Source: an uncultured Prochlorococcus sp.
Lineage (GTDB): Bacteria; Cyanobacteriota; Cyanobacteriia; PCC-6307; Cyanobiaceae
NCBI RefSeq assembly: GCF_902626525.1
Contig: NZ_CACOFR010000003.1
Location: forward strand, 1 to 64,000
Direction: 5' to 3'
DNA length: 64,000 nt
Numbering within the stretch: position 1 is the stretch's first letter; each line of letters opens with the position of its first letter. The position numbers and the translations under genes are program-made. Below, one piece after another: positions 7,438-15,245 of this stretch. The notes beneath the pieces are model-generated. The model ran no database searches and was not told where the DNA came from. It saw nothing but the letters and a program-made list of their open reading frames with translations.

Positions 7438-8012
7438 GATATTAGACTTTTTCCAGTAACTCAATGAAATAAAAACAGGATGAAAAATGTACTATATAAG
7501 ATCATAAAAAATGGTTCAATTTTAGAAATTGGCTCTGGTATTTGCGAGCATAGTGTGGTCTTTCAAAAACTCTTTTCTTAAATAATATGGCAAACAAGTT
7601 ATCAAAAGTTAGTTTATAAAAAGGTATAAATTATTCTAAAGTTTATGAAAAATTAAATAAAAAAAATGCCTTAGCCTTTTGATCTTGCTTGTACAAATAA
7701 TTCCTTGAAAATTCCATTCAAATTATCATACTCCTGGCAAGAGATAGTTTGGCATAAATATGATTCATGAGGGTACAGTCGACTTATAATAAAGGGCTTT
7801 TGGGATAGTCGGGGAAAATACTCAAAAAGGGAAAAAGTTTAATATTAATCTAGTCTTTAAAATTTGGTAGTAATCCTTTAAGTCATAGTAATTATATTTT
7901 TGATAATTCATTGAAAATGAAAAATGATCTTTGGGGCATAAGAAATATAGAGGAAGTTAGTCAAGAAGAAAAAAAATTGTTTTTTAAAAGGATATTATTA
8001 ATCTGCAGATAA
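7438..8012 (+). pseudogene. Decayed DUF938 SAM-dependent methyltransferase
   Basis: Three stretches in shifting frames recall one DUF938 protein in order. First comes RLFPVTQ, a stop, then NKNRMKN and the SAM-binding motif ILEIGSGICEHSVVFQ (about 7444-7576). Next is IIWQTS (about 7583-7600) and, after stops, PFDLACTNNSLKIPF (about 7679-7723). Last is SLKMKNDLWGIRNIEEVSQE (about 7910-7969). Intact members are near 200 residues with these blocks in this order. Several in-frame stops and at least one frameshift separate them, so this is a relic. Identification rests on remembered family motifs, not a search. Confidence 0.7.
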
Positions 8013-8098
8013 AAATTTTATTAATGATTTATAGAAAAGTATTTTATGAAATGCAAAAAAATTATTAAATACTTATAGTTGTTTATTAAATTTACTTA

Positions 8099-8260
8099 TC
8101 AAATTGAGAGCTTTCTGCTCCATTCTTTATGCTTCTCATCTAAATCTGAAACTTTTTCTCCTAAACTTAATTGCCTTTCTAATAATTCTATCTTCGTGAG
8201 AGTAATTATCTCAGAATAAAATTTGATAGGCTGCTTCCCATGTAAATTGTCTCCACTCAT
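8099..8260 (-). CDS. Hypothetical small soluble protein (53 aa)
   Basis: ATG at 8260 to TGA at 8099-8101. The product is charged and largely helical, with LTKIELLERQLSLGEKVSD followed by LDEKHKEWSRKL, a short coiled-coil-like pattern. No membrane segment. The heptad-like hydrophobic spacing supports a real protein, but the family is unknown. It ends next to the methyltransferase relic and starts upstream of the desaturase's 3' end on the same strand. Confidence 0.5.
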   Translation of the reverse strand: MSGDNLHGKQPIKFYSEIITLTKIELLERQLSLGEKVSDLDEKHKEWSRKLSI

Positions 8261-8381
8261 AGAACATAACTAAATTACCTAGATAATTTTTAATATGAAA
8301 AGTTAAATATTACTAAATCTTTTATATTATTTTCAGATTTGAGTAAATTAATGTGATGAAGTATTCATATTTATTGTGTTT

Positions 8382-9605
8382 TTATTTTTTTGTATTGTAC
8401 GCAGATTGCCAGATATAACCTCCCTTGTTATTTGACTTTACAGCAACACAATTGCAGGCAATATTCCAGAGGGCTTTGGGTATAGGATCAGGATTAAAAA
8501 GATACACTTTTTTGAAGGCTTTTTTAATTAAGAAAGTAGCTTTTTTTGCATGATAATGAGGAATAGTAGGGCAAACATGATGAACTACATGGCTAGAACC
8601 TATATTATGGTGAAGAAAATTAAGAATCTTACCGTAAGGCCTGTCAATAGATAGAAATGCTCCTCTCATAAAGGAAAATTCCGCATTTGAAAGATGAGGC
8701 ACATCTGAATCTGTATGATGAAGCCATGTATAAATAACTAACCAACAATTAACTACAAGTAAAGGACCAAGATACATAGCAATTACTTGAAATAATCCAT
8801 ACTTAAGAACTAAGAAAAAAATACCAAATAATGTTAATGCCACGCCTACATCTGATATCCACACTTTTTTAGTCCATATTGAGGGCCATAATGCTTTCGA
8901 AAATGGTTTAATTGGCCAAAAATGATTCGAAGTTCCATATTTAACACCTCCTGTACTACCTGTAAGTAAATAAGCAGGCCAGCCAAATATTAGATGCAAA
9001 AGAAGTTGAAGAATTCCGTAATTTTTCTTACCTATGGAATTTGAAAAATATAATTCTTTTTCTCCGCCAACCTTCTCTGTAAATCCATTTCCTTTAATTA
9101 CTAAAGGTACGTGAGTTTCACCATTGGTTATATTATTTGTGAATCGATGATGTATTGCATGTGAACGCTGCCAAGAAAAATAAGGAACTAGTAGTAATGA
9201 ATGTAGTAAATATCCAGTAATAGTTTCCAAAGCCTTGTTTTGAGAGAATGCTCCATGTCCACATTCATGGGCAATTACCCAGAATCCCATCGCAGTTGTA
9301 CCGGAAAGTAATGAGTAAATGATCCAAATTGGGATCATTTTTTGAGTCAATGGAATAGATAATCCTATTACAATTACAAATAATTGAATTAAAGCTGATT
9401 GAAAAAGATATCTCAAGGAAGTTTTAGTATTGCACTTGAAATAGTGATCTGGGATCACATCCTTAAATTCTTTTATGCTTGGAATATCCTTTTGTTCTAT
9501 TACAAGCGCTTGGCCTTTTAGACCTGAAAATTTTATATTACTCAAATTTTTTTTTAGGTAAGAATTTAGATAAATCAAAATGAATTTATATAATCTATTA
9601 TCCAA
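8382..9605 (-). CDS. Membrane fatty acid desaturase (DesA/DesB-like)
   Basis: 407 residues with the three histidine boxes of acyl-lipid desaturases: HECGH, HAIHH with a nearby THVP, and HVVHH followed by CPTIPHYHAKKA. These bind the di-iron centre, and hydrophobic helices lie between them. The order and the HHNIGSSHVVHH context match the plastid/cyanobacterial delta-12 and omega-3 class. It introduces double bonds into glycerolipid acyl chains in thylakoid or plasma membranes, using ferredoxin as donor. The only in-frame start is TTG at 9605, after a nearby stop. The double-bond position cannot be fixed from sequence. A fatty-acid desaturase beside stress genes fits cold or light acclimation. 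Confidence 0.88.
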   Translation of the reverse strand: MDNRLYKFILIYLNSYLKKNLSNIKFSGLKGQALVIEQKDIPSIKEFKDVIPDHYFKCNTKTSLRYLFQSALIQLFVIVIGLSIPLTQKMIPIWIIYSLLSGTTAMGFWVIAHECGHGAFSQNKALETITGYLLHSLLLVPYFSWQRSHAIHHRFTNNITNGETHVPLVIKGNGFTEKVGGEKELYFSNSIGKKNYGILQLLLHLIFGWPAYLLTGSTGGVKYGTSNHFWPIKPFSKALWPSIWTKKVWISDVGVALTLFGIFFLVLKYGLFQVIAMYLGPLLVVNCWLVIYTWLHHTDSDVPHLSNAEFSFMRGAFLSIDRPYGKILNFLHHNIGSSHVVHHVCPTIPHYHAKKATFLIKKAFKKVYLFNPDPIPKALWNIACNCVAVKSNNKGGYIWQSAYNTKK

Positions 9606-9783
9606 TACAGGATCAACTTATGAAAATAATTTATTGTTTTTTTTTTAATAAAATTCTCATCAAATAATTTAATTTGAATAAAACATTTTTATTCTATTCT
9701 TTCATAAAAAAATTTCTTAATTTATCTATGCAGTTATTTTTACACCTTAATGTATTAGTTCTTCTTTAAAGCTAATTTCATTT

Positions 9784-9915
9784 TTAAAGACCTCTTATGT
9801 ACCTCTTTGGGAGACGTTGCTGTTTTCGTGGTTTTACTAAAATGGGTAGAATAATTACTCCAACGGTAAAAAGACAGATAGGAGCAACTACCATCAATAT
9901 AGATTCTAGAGACAT
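9784..9915 (-). CDS. Small membrane protein (43 aa)
   Basis: ATG at 9915 to TAA at 9784-9786. MSLESILMVVAPICLFTVGV continues into one hydrophobic helix, followed by a strongly basic tail containing KPRKQQRLPKRY. A helix with a cytoplasmic basic end is characteristic of small photosystem- or NDH-associated subunits, but no known subunit is recognised. Codon use resembles the neighbouring genes. Confidence 0.5.
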   Translation of the reverse strand: MSLESILMVVAPICLFTVGVIILPILVKPRKQQRLPKRYIRGL

Positions 9916-10111
9916 AAAATAATTTTTAAATTTATTTATAAATAGCAGGATTTTTTTTTTAAGTCATGCGTATTTATATCTATTTAGTTAAAGTTAAATC
10001 GAAATTTATAAAAATATTAAGCAAAAAAGAAAAAAATATTAAAAAACATCTATTTTTTCAAAATTTATCCTAAGTAATTAACCAGTATTTCAAAAAAAAG
10101 TTATTTTTCTC

Positions 10112-10252
10112 ATGGATCAAGAAAAAAAATGGATGTTAATGACTTATTATTGCCCAACTCATGGCGATTTAGGTTTAGTCAAACCGATTGAAATAACAAA
10201 AAAAGAAATTAGTAATACTTTCTTGAAAAAAGTTAGTAAGCCTAAAAATTGA
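10112..10252 (+). CDS. Hypothetical protein (46 aa)
   Basis: ATG at 10112 to TGA at 10250-10252. The sequence contains MTYYCPTHGDLGLVKPIE, a Cys-x-x-His pair resembling the first half of a zinc ribbon, and a basic C-terminus. It is soluble. Family unknown; a picocyanobacterial orphan is most likely. Confidence 0.45.
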   Translation: MDQEKKWMLMTYYCPTHGDLGLVKPIEITKKEISNTFLKKVSKPKN

Positions 10253-10554
10253 CTATTCAGAATTATGTGTAAATCCTTGAGAAAAGGTTCTAATCCTGAT
10301 TAAAATTTCATCAATAAAGATTTAATAACGATTAAAAACCTTTTACCTGCTTTTAAATAGCAGCAGGAATATGTAAGTGCACATAATGCAAATTTGGAAT
10401 CTAGTATTATTATATTTTTGAAAAAACTAAATAAAGAGAAATTGTCTTATTGTAAAAAGAATAACTATAAATTAAATTTTTTTAGAATGTAATAATGAAT
10501 TTATCTTGTAATTAATAATTTATCAATTTAGAAAAGTTCAAGTATTTTTAATGT
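10253..10554. other. Intergenic stretch with one hairpin
   Basis: Convergent region between a plus-strand and a minus-strand small gene. CCTGCT (10346-10351) pairs with AGCAGG (10362-10367) across ten bases, without a T-run on the plus side. It could help end transcription or belong to a small RNA. Nothing else is seen. Confidence 0.4.
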
Positions 10555-10707
10555 TTAAAAATCTTCAGCATCGCAGGTCAATTCACATTGATTGAGATCA
10601 TTTGACGAAATCTTCTCTAAAATTCTTAACATATCAATTGAGGAAAGCTCTCCATTGGATTTCCATTTTAAAGTTGTTTTTCTTTGTTGTGAATATTTTT
10701 TATTCAT
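10555..10707 (-). CDS. Small CX3C protein, second gene of a pair (50 aa)
   Basis: ATG at 10707 to TAA at 10555-10557. The N-terminus is basic (MNKKYSQQRKTTLKWKS), the middle helical, and the end acidic with NQCELTCDAEDF, a single CX3C motif. The start overlaps the upstream gene's end by 8 bases and is preceded by GGAGGT within that gene, a strong ribosome binding site, so the two are probably co-translated. The partner also carries CX3C motifs. Function unknown. Confidence 0.6.
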   Translation of the reverse strand: MNKKYSQQRKTTLKWKSNGELSSIDMLRILEKISSNDLNQCELTCDAEDF

Positions 10708-10858
10708 CTTGAATACCTCCCTTTAAATGAATTTCTACACAACGGGTAATACATTCTTGATGGCCATCCACCATACTACATTCAGTAATACATTCAAAAT
10801 ATGAATTAATAGAATCTATTTCTGTATTCTGGACATTAGAAATAACTGAATCATTCAT
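10700..10858 (-). CDS. Small twin-CX3C protein, first gene of a pair (52 aa)
   Basis: I choose the ATG at 10858 (MNDSVISNVQNTEID) over a frame extension to 10897, because the extension reads as upstream sequence. The middle holds ECITEC, eight residues, then ECITRC: two CX3C motifs in a repeated ECIT(E/R)C unit, able to form a disulfide-linked helical hairpin or bind metal. It overlaps the next small CX3C gene by 8 bases. No family is recognised; the twin CX3C layout recalls mitochondrial small Tim proteins only superficially. Confidence 0.62.
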   Translation of the reverse strand: MNDSVISNVQNTEIDSINSYFECITECSMVDGHQECITRCVEIHLKGGIQDE

Positions 10859-11190
10859 GAATTTGGGTTGTTTATTTGGGAAAGAGATATAGCACAAAAT
10901 TATTGTTAATAATTTACTTTATTAAGTGAATTAAAAAAAATGAGTATTATTTACTAAATTAATATTCCTAATTTAGAAGTTAAGAAAAGTTAGTAATTTT
11001 ATATTGTAAAAGATGAAAAAAATTATAAATTTTACTTTTAAAGTAAGTTTATGACTTTTATCGGTTCAAATATTTGATTAATTCATACTAAATTTTTTAT
11101 AAAACGACTTTTTAAAAAATCAGCATAAAGACTGATTTACTTTTTAATAATTTTGTTAGATCATAGAAAAGTACACTTTTAAATTTTCAC
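10859..11190. other. Divergent intergenic stretch with a hairpin
   Basis: The stretch separates the minus-strand CX3C pair from a plus-strand gene and must contain both promoters. AAATCAG (11117-11123) pairs with CTGATTT (11132-11138), followed by ACTTTTTAA, a terminator-like element with no gene to its left on the plus strand. It might end a short transcript. Confidence 0.4.
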
Positions 11191-11343
11191 ATGAAATCAG
11201 TAATTAATTGGCTTTCGAAAATGTTAGAGAGTATGGCAAATGCTTTTATGCATCCTCTTAAGAATGACATGCCACCATCTATTGGAACGCATGCGTATAG
11301 CAGTATTCCTATTAAAAGAAAATTAAGAAAAAGTTTTAATTAG
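11191..11343 (+). CDS. Hypothetical small protein (50 aa)
   Basis: ATG at 11191 to TAG at 11341-11343. An amphipathic N-terminal helix (MKSVINWLSKMLESMANAFM) is followed by HPLKNDMPPSIGTHAYSS and a basic end KRKLRKS. The composition, with several Met, Trp, His and Pro residues in an AT-rich genome, indicates a selected protein rather than a chance frame. Family unknown. Confidence 0.6.
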   Translation: MKSVINWLSKMLESMANAFMHPLKNDMPPSIGTHAYSSIPIKRKLRKSFN

Positions 11344-11574
11344 GTAATTAAATACTTTTTGGAATTAATTTTTTATTCTTGATTATCATAAATAAACTAT
11401 ATTTGAGGCATTTTGGAAAAATTTCTTAATTTAAGAACTTAGATTGATACAGCAAATGACTTTTTGTATCATGACATATTCTTAAATAATAAATTAGTAT
11501 TTTTTTTAAATAAATTTTATAAATTTATAAAATATTAAAATTATAAAAAAATATATCTATACTTATATCTTTTA

Positions 11575-11730
11575 CTAAAGAATAAATTCTTTAGACATAG
11601 TCCTCAATTGATCTAGATTTAATCTATTTAAGTAATTTTTGAAATCACTAAGATTCTTATTTGATTCAGAATCTTTACCCTCATAAACAAGGCTATTAGA
11701 AATTAAGTCGATAAGATGATCTTTATCCAT
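11575..11730 (-). CDS. Hypothetical small acidic protein (51 aa)
   Basis: ATG at 11730 to TAG at 11575-11577, with a GGGAATATGG context at the start. The product is soluble and helical (MDKDHLIDLISNSLVYEGKD, then YLNRLNLDQLRTMSKEF). No cysteines or membrane segment. Family unknown; the regular hydrophobic spacing supports a real gene. Confidence 0.5.
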   Translation of the reverse strand: MDKDHLIDLISNSLVYEGKDSESNKNLSDFKNYLNRLNLDQLRTMSKEFIL

Positions 11731-12029
11731 ATTCCCTTATAGTCCATAATTCATGTTTAAGAAATTAAGGTCTTGAATTCGAGATTATTAAGTCATTTTT
11801 AAAAAATTATTTTTAAGAATTTTTATTAGAATTTAATTTCAACCATCCCTTACAATAAAATAATAGTAATAAAAACTTTTCCATAGGTAACTTTATAGGT
11901 AATAATTTTATTTTTTATTTAAACCTAATAATTAAGGTTTATTTTTAGTTCTTTTTTATAAAAATGAGTAATTGTACAGCTGCCAAAGATTGAATTACTA
12001 ATAATGATTAAATTAGTAAAAATTACTTT

Positions 12030-12344
12030 ATGAAAGAAATCCTGAATAAAAAATATAATAAAAACGAGCCATGGTTTAAATGGTTAACGAGAGAATTGAA
12101 TTCTTATGATGCTTTTAATGATTTCGACTCAGGTAAAAATCCAGAGGATGTTGCAGAGGATTTTATTTCTAATAATGAATTTGCTATTTCGGAAGTTTTT
12201 GAAAATTTTGACGAAGAAGATAAAGATACACTTGATCAATTTCTTAAATTAACAGAATGCGAATGGCATGTTTTTAAAATTCTTGAAAAACAAATAGCCT
12301 TAAGAAAAAAAATAAGATTTGTAGATTTCAAAAAAAGAAAATAA
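12030..12344 (+). CDS. Hypothetical acidic protein, paralogue of the gene at 22828
   Basis: 104 residues, soluble and acidic, with WFKWLTREL near the start, VAEDFISNN in the middle and FLKLTECEWHVFKI near the end. The same three blocks in the same order (WFSWFYEKW, IAERFVNEN, FMKLSESELHILKY) occur in the 88-residue protein at 22828-23094, so the two are probably a small paralogous family. Predicted all-helical. Function unknown, and neither gene's neighbours suggest one. Confidence 0.7.
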   Translation: MKEILNKKYNKNEPWFKWLTRELNSYDAFNDFDSGKNPEDVAEDFISNNEFAISEVFENFDEEDKDTLDQFLKLTECEWHVFKILEKQIALRKKIRFVDFKKRK

Positions 12345-12371
12345 AAAGTTTTTATATAAATGCAACTTTTT
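12343..12371 (+). terminator. Weak terminator-like hairpin
   Basis: AAAAAGTT (12343-12350) pairs with AACTTTTT (12364-12371), the stem overlapping the last bases of the preceding stop codon. Two G-C pairs only, so stability is low. From here to 12614 nothing else is seen. Confidence 0.35.
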
Positions 12372-12614
12372 AATATTTCTTTAGGTTGTTAAATATACTA
12401 TATTCTTTGATTCTTAAGATCGATAAAGAATTTAATTTAAATTTTCAATATTATATAGTTTTAAATTTTAACTAAAAGTTAAAAATAAATTAATTTCTTT
12501 CTTTTTTGGATAAAAAAGTTAATCAAAAAATTCCAAAAAATTAAAATTTTTCTCTTATATAACTCTTTTTATCTAATAAAAGATAGAGATTTTTCAGGAG
12601 ATTTGATCAATTTT

Positions 12615-12950
12615 TTAAATAAATTTCTGTTTAGCAATGCCTTGCTTACCAAAGCCTAACCAGATAAACCATAAGATCCATCCGAAAATCGGTATAAAAT
12701 TTATAAATATCCATTTCCAATCCTTCCCAAAATCTCTTATTCTTCTGATATCTATGGCTAATTGGGGAATAATGCAAATCACCCCATATGCATTAAAACC
12801 GAATGTTTTTAAAAATATTGGCAATGTTAAGAAGGAAATTATTAGATTCGCTAGTTGAACCTGCCACCAGTCTGATCGCGATGTTAGTCCACTGAAGTCA
12901 ATAGCTCTAACCCAAAAATCTTGATATGCATTTAAAAAGGTTTTAAGCAT
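12615..12950 (-). CDS. DUF805 family membrane protein
   Basis: 111 residues. The start LNAYQDFWVRAIDFSGLTSR, then SDWWQVQL, is the typical DUF805 opening (FxGRxxRxxYW in many members). Two to three membrane helices follow, with DIRRIRDFGKDW (family RRLHDIGRSGW) and a final helix ending IWLGFGKQG. DUF805 proteins are small inner-membrane proteins of unknown role found across bacteria. Length is slightly below the usual 110-130. Confidence 0.75.
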   Translation of the reverse strand: MLKTFLNAYQDFWVRAIDFSGLTSRSDWWQVQLANLIISFLTLPIFLKTFGFNAYGVICIIPQLAIDIRRIRDFGKDWKWIFINFIPIFGWILWFIWLGFGKQGIAKQKFI

Positions 12951-13021
12951 AAAATAAAAGCCAAAGCATTAAATTGAATAATACCAATTTAATCTTTATT
13001 TCATAAAATGTTTTTTATTTA

Positions 13022-13207
13022 TTAAATAGGATCAAACAAATTCATATCATTTTTATCTTGCTTTGATATATCTTTTTGATTTGGTATTGAGCAAAATCCG
13101 TCTTTACAAATAATATTTTCTTTCGCAATATTTCTAGTTTCTGAATACCTGTTTTTATTATGGGTGTTTGAAGATTCTTTTAGCATAGGTACAAAAATTA
13201 GAGCCAA
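13022..13207 (-). CDS. Hypothetical small protein with Cys pair (61 aa)
   Basis: A short hydrophobic start (LALIFVPML) is followed by a polar Asn/Lys-rich chain containing IICKDGFCSIPNQ, a CX4C pair. This suggests a membrane-anchored or exported small protein. The start is uncertain: TTG at 13207 is the best candidate because a stop lies about 15 bases upstream in frame and no ATG is available until MLKES. Family unknown. Confidence 0.45.
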   Translation of the reverse strand: MALIFVPMLKESSNTHNKNRYSETRNIAKENIICKDGFCSIPNQKDISKQDKNDMNLFDPI

Positions 13208-13262
13208 TATTAAATTAATAACTTAATTTATTTTGATAGGCAACAAAATTTATATTAATTAT

Positions 13263-13361
13263 TTATTTATTTTTTTGATTTGGTAAGTCTCTCCAAAAAA
13301 TGGCCATAATATATATAAATAAAAAAATAGAACAAATATAAATTAAAGAATTAAGGTGCAT
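13263..13361 (-). CDS. Tiny membrane peptide (32 aa)
   Basis: ATG at 13361, preceded by a plausible spacing to an upstream purine run, to TAA at 13263-13265. Almost all of it is one helix (LIYICSIFLFIYIMAIFW) followed by RDLPNQKNK. It has the shape of photosynthetic one-helix subunits, but in AT-rich DNA such hydrophobic frames can arise by chance. Confidence 0.35.
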   Translation of the reverse strand: MHLNSLIYICSIFLFIYIMAIFWRDLPNQKNK

Positions 13362-13423
13362 ATTTATTTACGATGGTAATTATGAGGGTAAGCTGCTAGC
13401 AAAGAAATAACAAATTTGAGGTT

Positions 13424-13564
13424 TCATTTTGAAGGCTTGTTTATCTCTTTAAGAGCTTTCCTACCTTCTTTAAGTGTTTTCAAGGTGAGCCATGATAAAG
13501 ATGTGATAATTAAAAAGGTAAGAATTGCTAGTGAAATAAAAGTATAATCAGTATGATTAGACAT
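13424..13564 (-). CDS. Small membrane protein (46 aa)
   Basis: ATG at 13564 to TGA at 13424-13426. MSNHTDYTFI leads into one helix (SLAILTFLIITSLSWLTL) and a basic amphipathic tail (KTLKEGRKALKEINK). It sits in a run of four minus-strand small genes between 13022 and 13787, possibly one transcription unit. Family unknown. Confidence 0.5.
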   Translation of the reverse strand: MSNHTDYTFISLAILTFLIITSLSWLTLKTLKEGRKALKEINKPSK

Positions 13565-13604
13565 TTAATATTCTAAATTTAAATCAAAATTTTAAAAATG
13601 AATT

Positions 13605-13787
13605 TTAAGAATTTGATCTTGAGTAGGCTGGAATTAGCATTCCACCGTCTTGGTCATCATTGTTATCATCATCAAATCCACCACCAAGTAATAATTCAAA
13701 TAATACCAGTAAAGCCATTGGATATAAACACCAAAGTATTGCTGTGAAAGGGCTTATGGAGGAGGAGGAGGTATATAGTTCAGACAT
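13605..13787 (-). CDS. Small membrane protein with acidic DDQDGG tail (60 aa)
   Basis: The N-terminus MSELYTSSSSISPFTAIL leads into one helix (LYPMALLVLFELLLG) and then a striking acidic stretch, FDDDNNDDQDGGMLIP, before the end. The 44-residue protein at 14916 shares the same architecture and the DDQDGG(M/K)LI motif, so the two form a small family. The acidic tail could bind calcium or a basic partner at the membrane surface. No known family is recalled. Confidence 0.65.
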   Translation of the reverse strand: MSELYTSSSSISPFTAILWCLYPMALLVLFELLLGGGFDDDNNDDQDGGMLIPAYSRSNS

Positions 13788-14075
13788 AAATAAATAATAA
13801 ACAAATGTAAAGGAAATTGTGGATTCTTTAGAGAAGTTAAGTGTTTTAATTTTTATAAATATTTAAAAATTGTTTTTCAGTCATAATAATTTCTTTTTAA
13901 AGTATCTGATATTTATAAGAGTTATTTACTTAAAAGAAAATTTAATTTATCTAATAATGATCAATAGAAAAATAACTATGACATAATGAATCATTAAAAT
14001 GTTATTTTTTATACTTAACAATAATTGTACAATTTTGATCCAAAAACTATTATTTATCTTGATTTTATAAATTCT

Positions 14076-14207
14076 ATGTTTTCTTTCACTTTTGATCCTT
14101 TAGCTGCGATATTTGGTATATCAGGAATTGTAGGCTTCTTTTTCTTCGTTTCAGCTGCTAAGGGAAGTTCTAGTATAAATACTAAACCAAATAAGGAATT
14201 GGAATAG
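14076..14207 (+). CDS. Small membrane protein (43 aa)
   Basis: I choose the ATG at 14076 (MFSFTFDPLAAIFGISGIVG) over an upstream TTG at 14025, because the extension looks non-coding. One helix (AAIFGISGIVGFFFFVSAA) with small residues on one face is followed by a polar tail KGSSSINTKPNKELE. The Gly/Ala-lined face suits packing against another helix. Family unknown. Confidence 0.55.
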   Translation: MFSFTFDPLAAIFGISGIVGFFFFVSAAKGSSSINTKPNKELE

Positions 14208-14269
14208 AACCTTTTCATTTAGAAAAATAAATTGAGAGTTTAATTCAAGTATTTTTAAAAGGTTTGTTA

Positions 14270-14440
14270 TTACTTATTCCATTGTCTAGAAATAAATTCA
14301 AGAAAATTTTCTAGGTCCTCTTCTGGACAATCTGTTTTTTTTTGTAAATTAATACAAATCTGCTTAATATTTTCATAAGCTTCTTTTACAGTTTCATTTT
14401 TCTCGATAACCTCAAAATATTCTTGATCAGTGAAAGGCAT
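14270..14440 (-). CDS. Hypothetical small acidic protein (56 aa)
   Basis: ATG at 14440 to TAA at 14270-14272. The product is helical and acidic (MPFTDQEYFEVIEKNETVKE, later CPEEDLENFLEFISRQW) with two cysteines 12 residues apart. No membrane segment. The pattern supports a small folded protein of unknown family. Confidence 0.5.
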   Translation of the reverse strand: MPFTDQEYFEVIEKNETVKEAYENIKQICINLQKKTDCPEEDLENFLEFISRQWNK

Positions 14441-14915
14441 AAAATTAGTTTTGCTTTTAAAGATTATTAATCTATTATAATTAATTTCCCTAAAGGTAAT
14501 AATAAGAGAAATAAAAATTTTGTTCCTTTAATTTTTTTTCCCAATTTATAATTTTTTTAAACTCTTATTTAACTCATAATGGCAGTCAATCCATCATGAG
14601 GATTTAACTAAATCTCCAAATTAAATAAGATAATTTTCACTTTTATTTTACTCATAATTGCTTGGCCTCATAGAACTAAACAAATTTTTTTTAAAGTAAA
14701 GTACCATTTAAATATGCTTGCTCGCATTTCCAAATCGGCCAATTTGCTATTCCATAATTGATAATTATACTTGCAATGCAGTGGTAGTTATTAGAACCAT
14801 CATGAAGAGATCGAATATTTCTTTTACTAATGATAGAAATTTTTATCTTCGAGACTGTAAAAATGTTTACTTTCTTCTAATGTTTTTCGTTTATTATAAA
14901 AAAAAATTTTTATTT
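14441..14915. other. Intergenic stretch, possible gene remains
   Basis: About 475 bases without a convincing gene. From about 14718 the sequence is less AT-rich and open in more than one frame on both strands, but no frame has both a start and recognisable protein features. It may be the eroded remnant of a gene; I could not identify it. Confidence 0.4.
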
Positions 14916-15050
14916 ATGGATGAGCTTTCTGTATTGTCAATTTCTTTATCTATAGCTTCACTAGGGATATTTTTTCTATTTTTTATGTCAAATGATGACG
15001 ATGACCAAGATGGAGGTAAGTTGATAAAATCAATTCAAAAAATTAATTAA
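14916..15050 (+). CDS. Small membrane protein with acidic DDQDGG tail (44 aa)
   Basis: I place the start at the internal ATG 14916 (MDELSVLSISLSIASLGIFF) rather than at 14718, because only this part has the features of the related protein at 13605-13787. Both have one membrane helix, then a run of aspartates ending in DDQDGG, then (M/K)LI. The tail here is NDDDDQDGGKLIK. Two copies about 1.2 kb apart on opposite strands suggest an old duplication. Function unknown. Confidence 0.6.
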   Translation: MDELSVLSISLSIASLGIFFLFFMSNDDDDQDGGKLIKSIQKIN

Positions 15051-15052
15051 TT

Positions 15053-15169
15053 TCAAATAAATAAAACATTCAATAAAGATTTATAACCTAAAAAACCTAC
15101 ATACAGGCAAACTAAAAAAATAAAATATACTTCAAGTACACCAAGATTTTTTTTCTTTAAAGTTTTCAT
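15053..15169 (-). CDS. Tiny membrane peptide (38 aa)
   Basis: ATG at 15169 to TGA at 15053-15055, ending two bases from the oppositely oriented gene at 14916-15050. MKTLKKKNLG is followed by one helix (VYFIFLVCLYVGFLG). A basic start before a helix is plausible for a small membrane protein, but evidence is limited to layout. Confidence 0.38.
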   Translation of the reverse strand: MKTLKKKNLGVLEVYFIFLVCLYVGFLGYKSLLNVLFI

Positions 15170-15245
15170 TAAAAAACTATCTTTTAAATAATTTTAATCG
15201 ATGTTTTTTCTATTAACATGAGTATTTATTACACTAACTTTGAAA

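Noticed and set aside
14711-14883. Stop-free minus-strand stretch containing IIINYGIANWPIWKCE
   Set aside because: It has no ATG, GTG or TTG start in frame before the hydrophobic part, and I recognise no family; at most a gene remnant.
14718-14915. Long N-terminal extension of the DDQDGG protein at 14916
   Set aside because: The extension has no resemblance to the related protein at 13605, and its composition looks non-coding; an in-frame ATG with the right layout exists at 14916.
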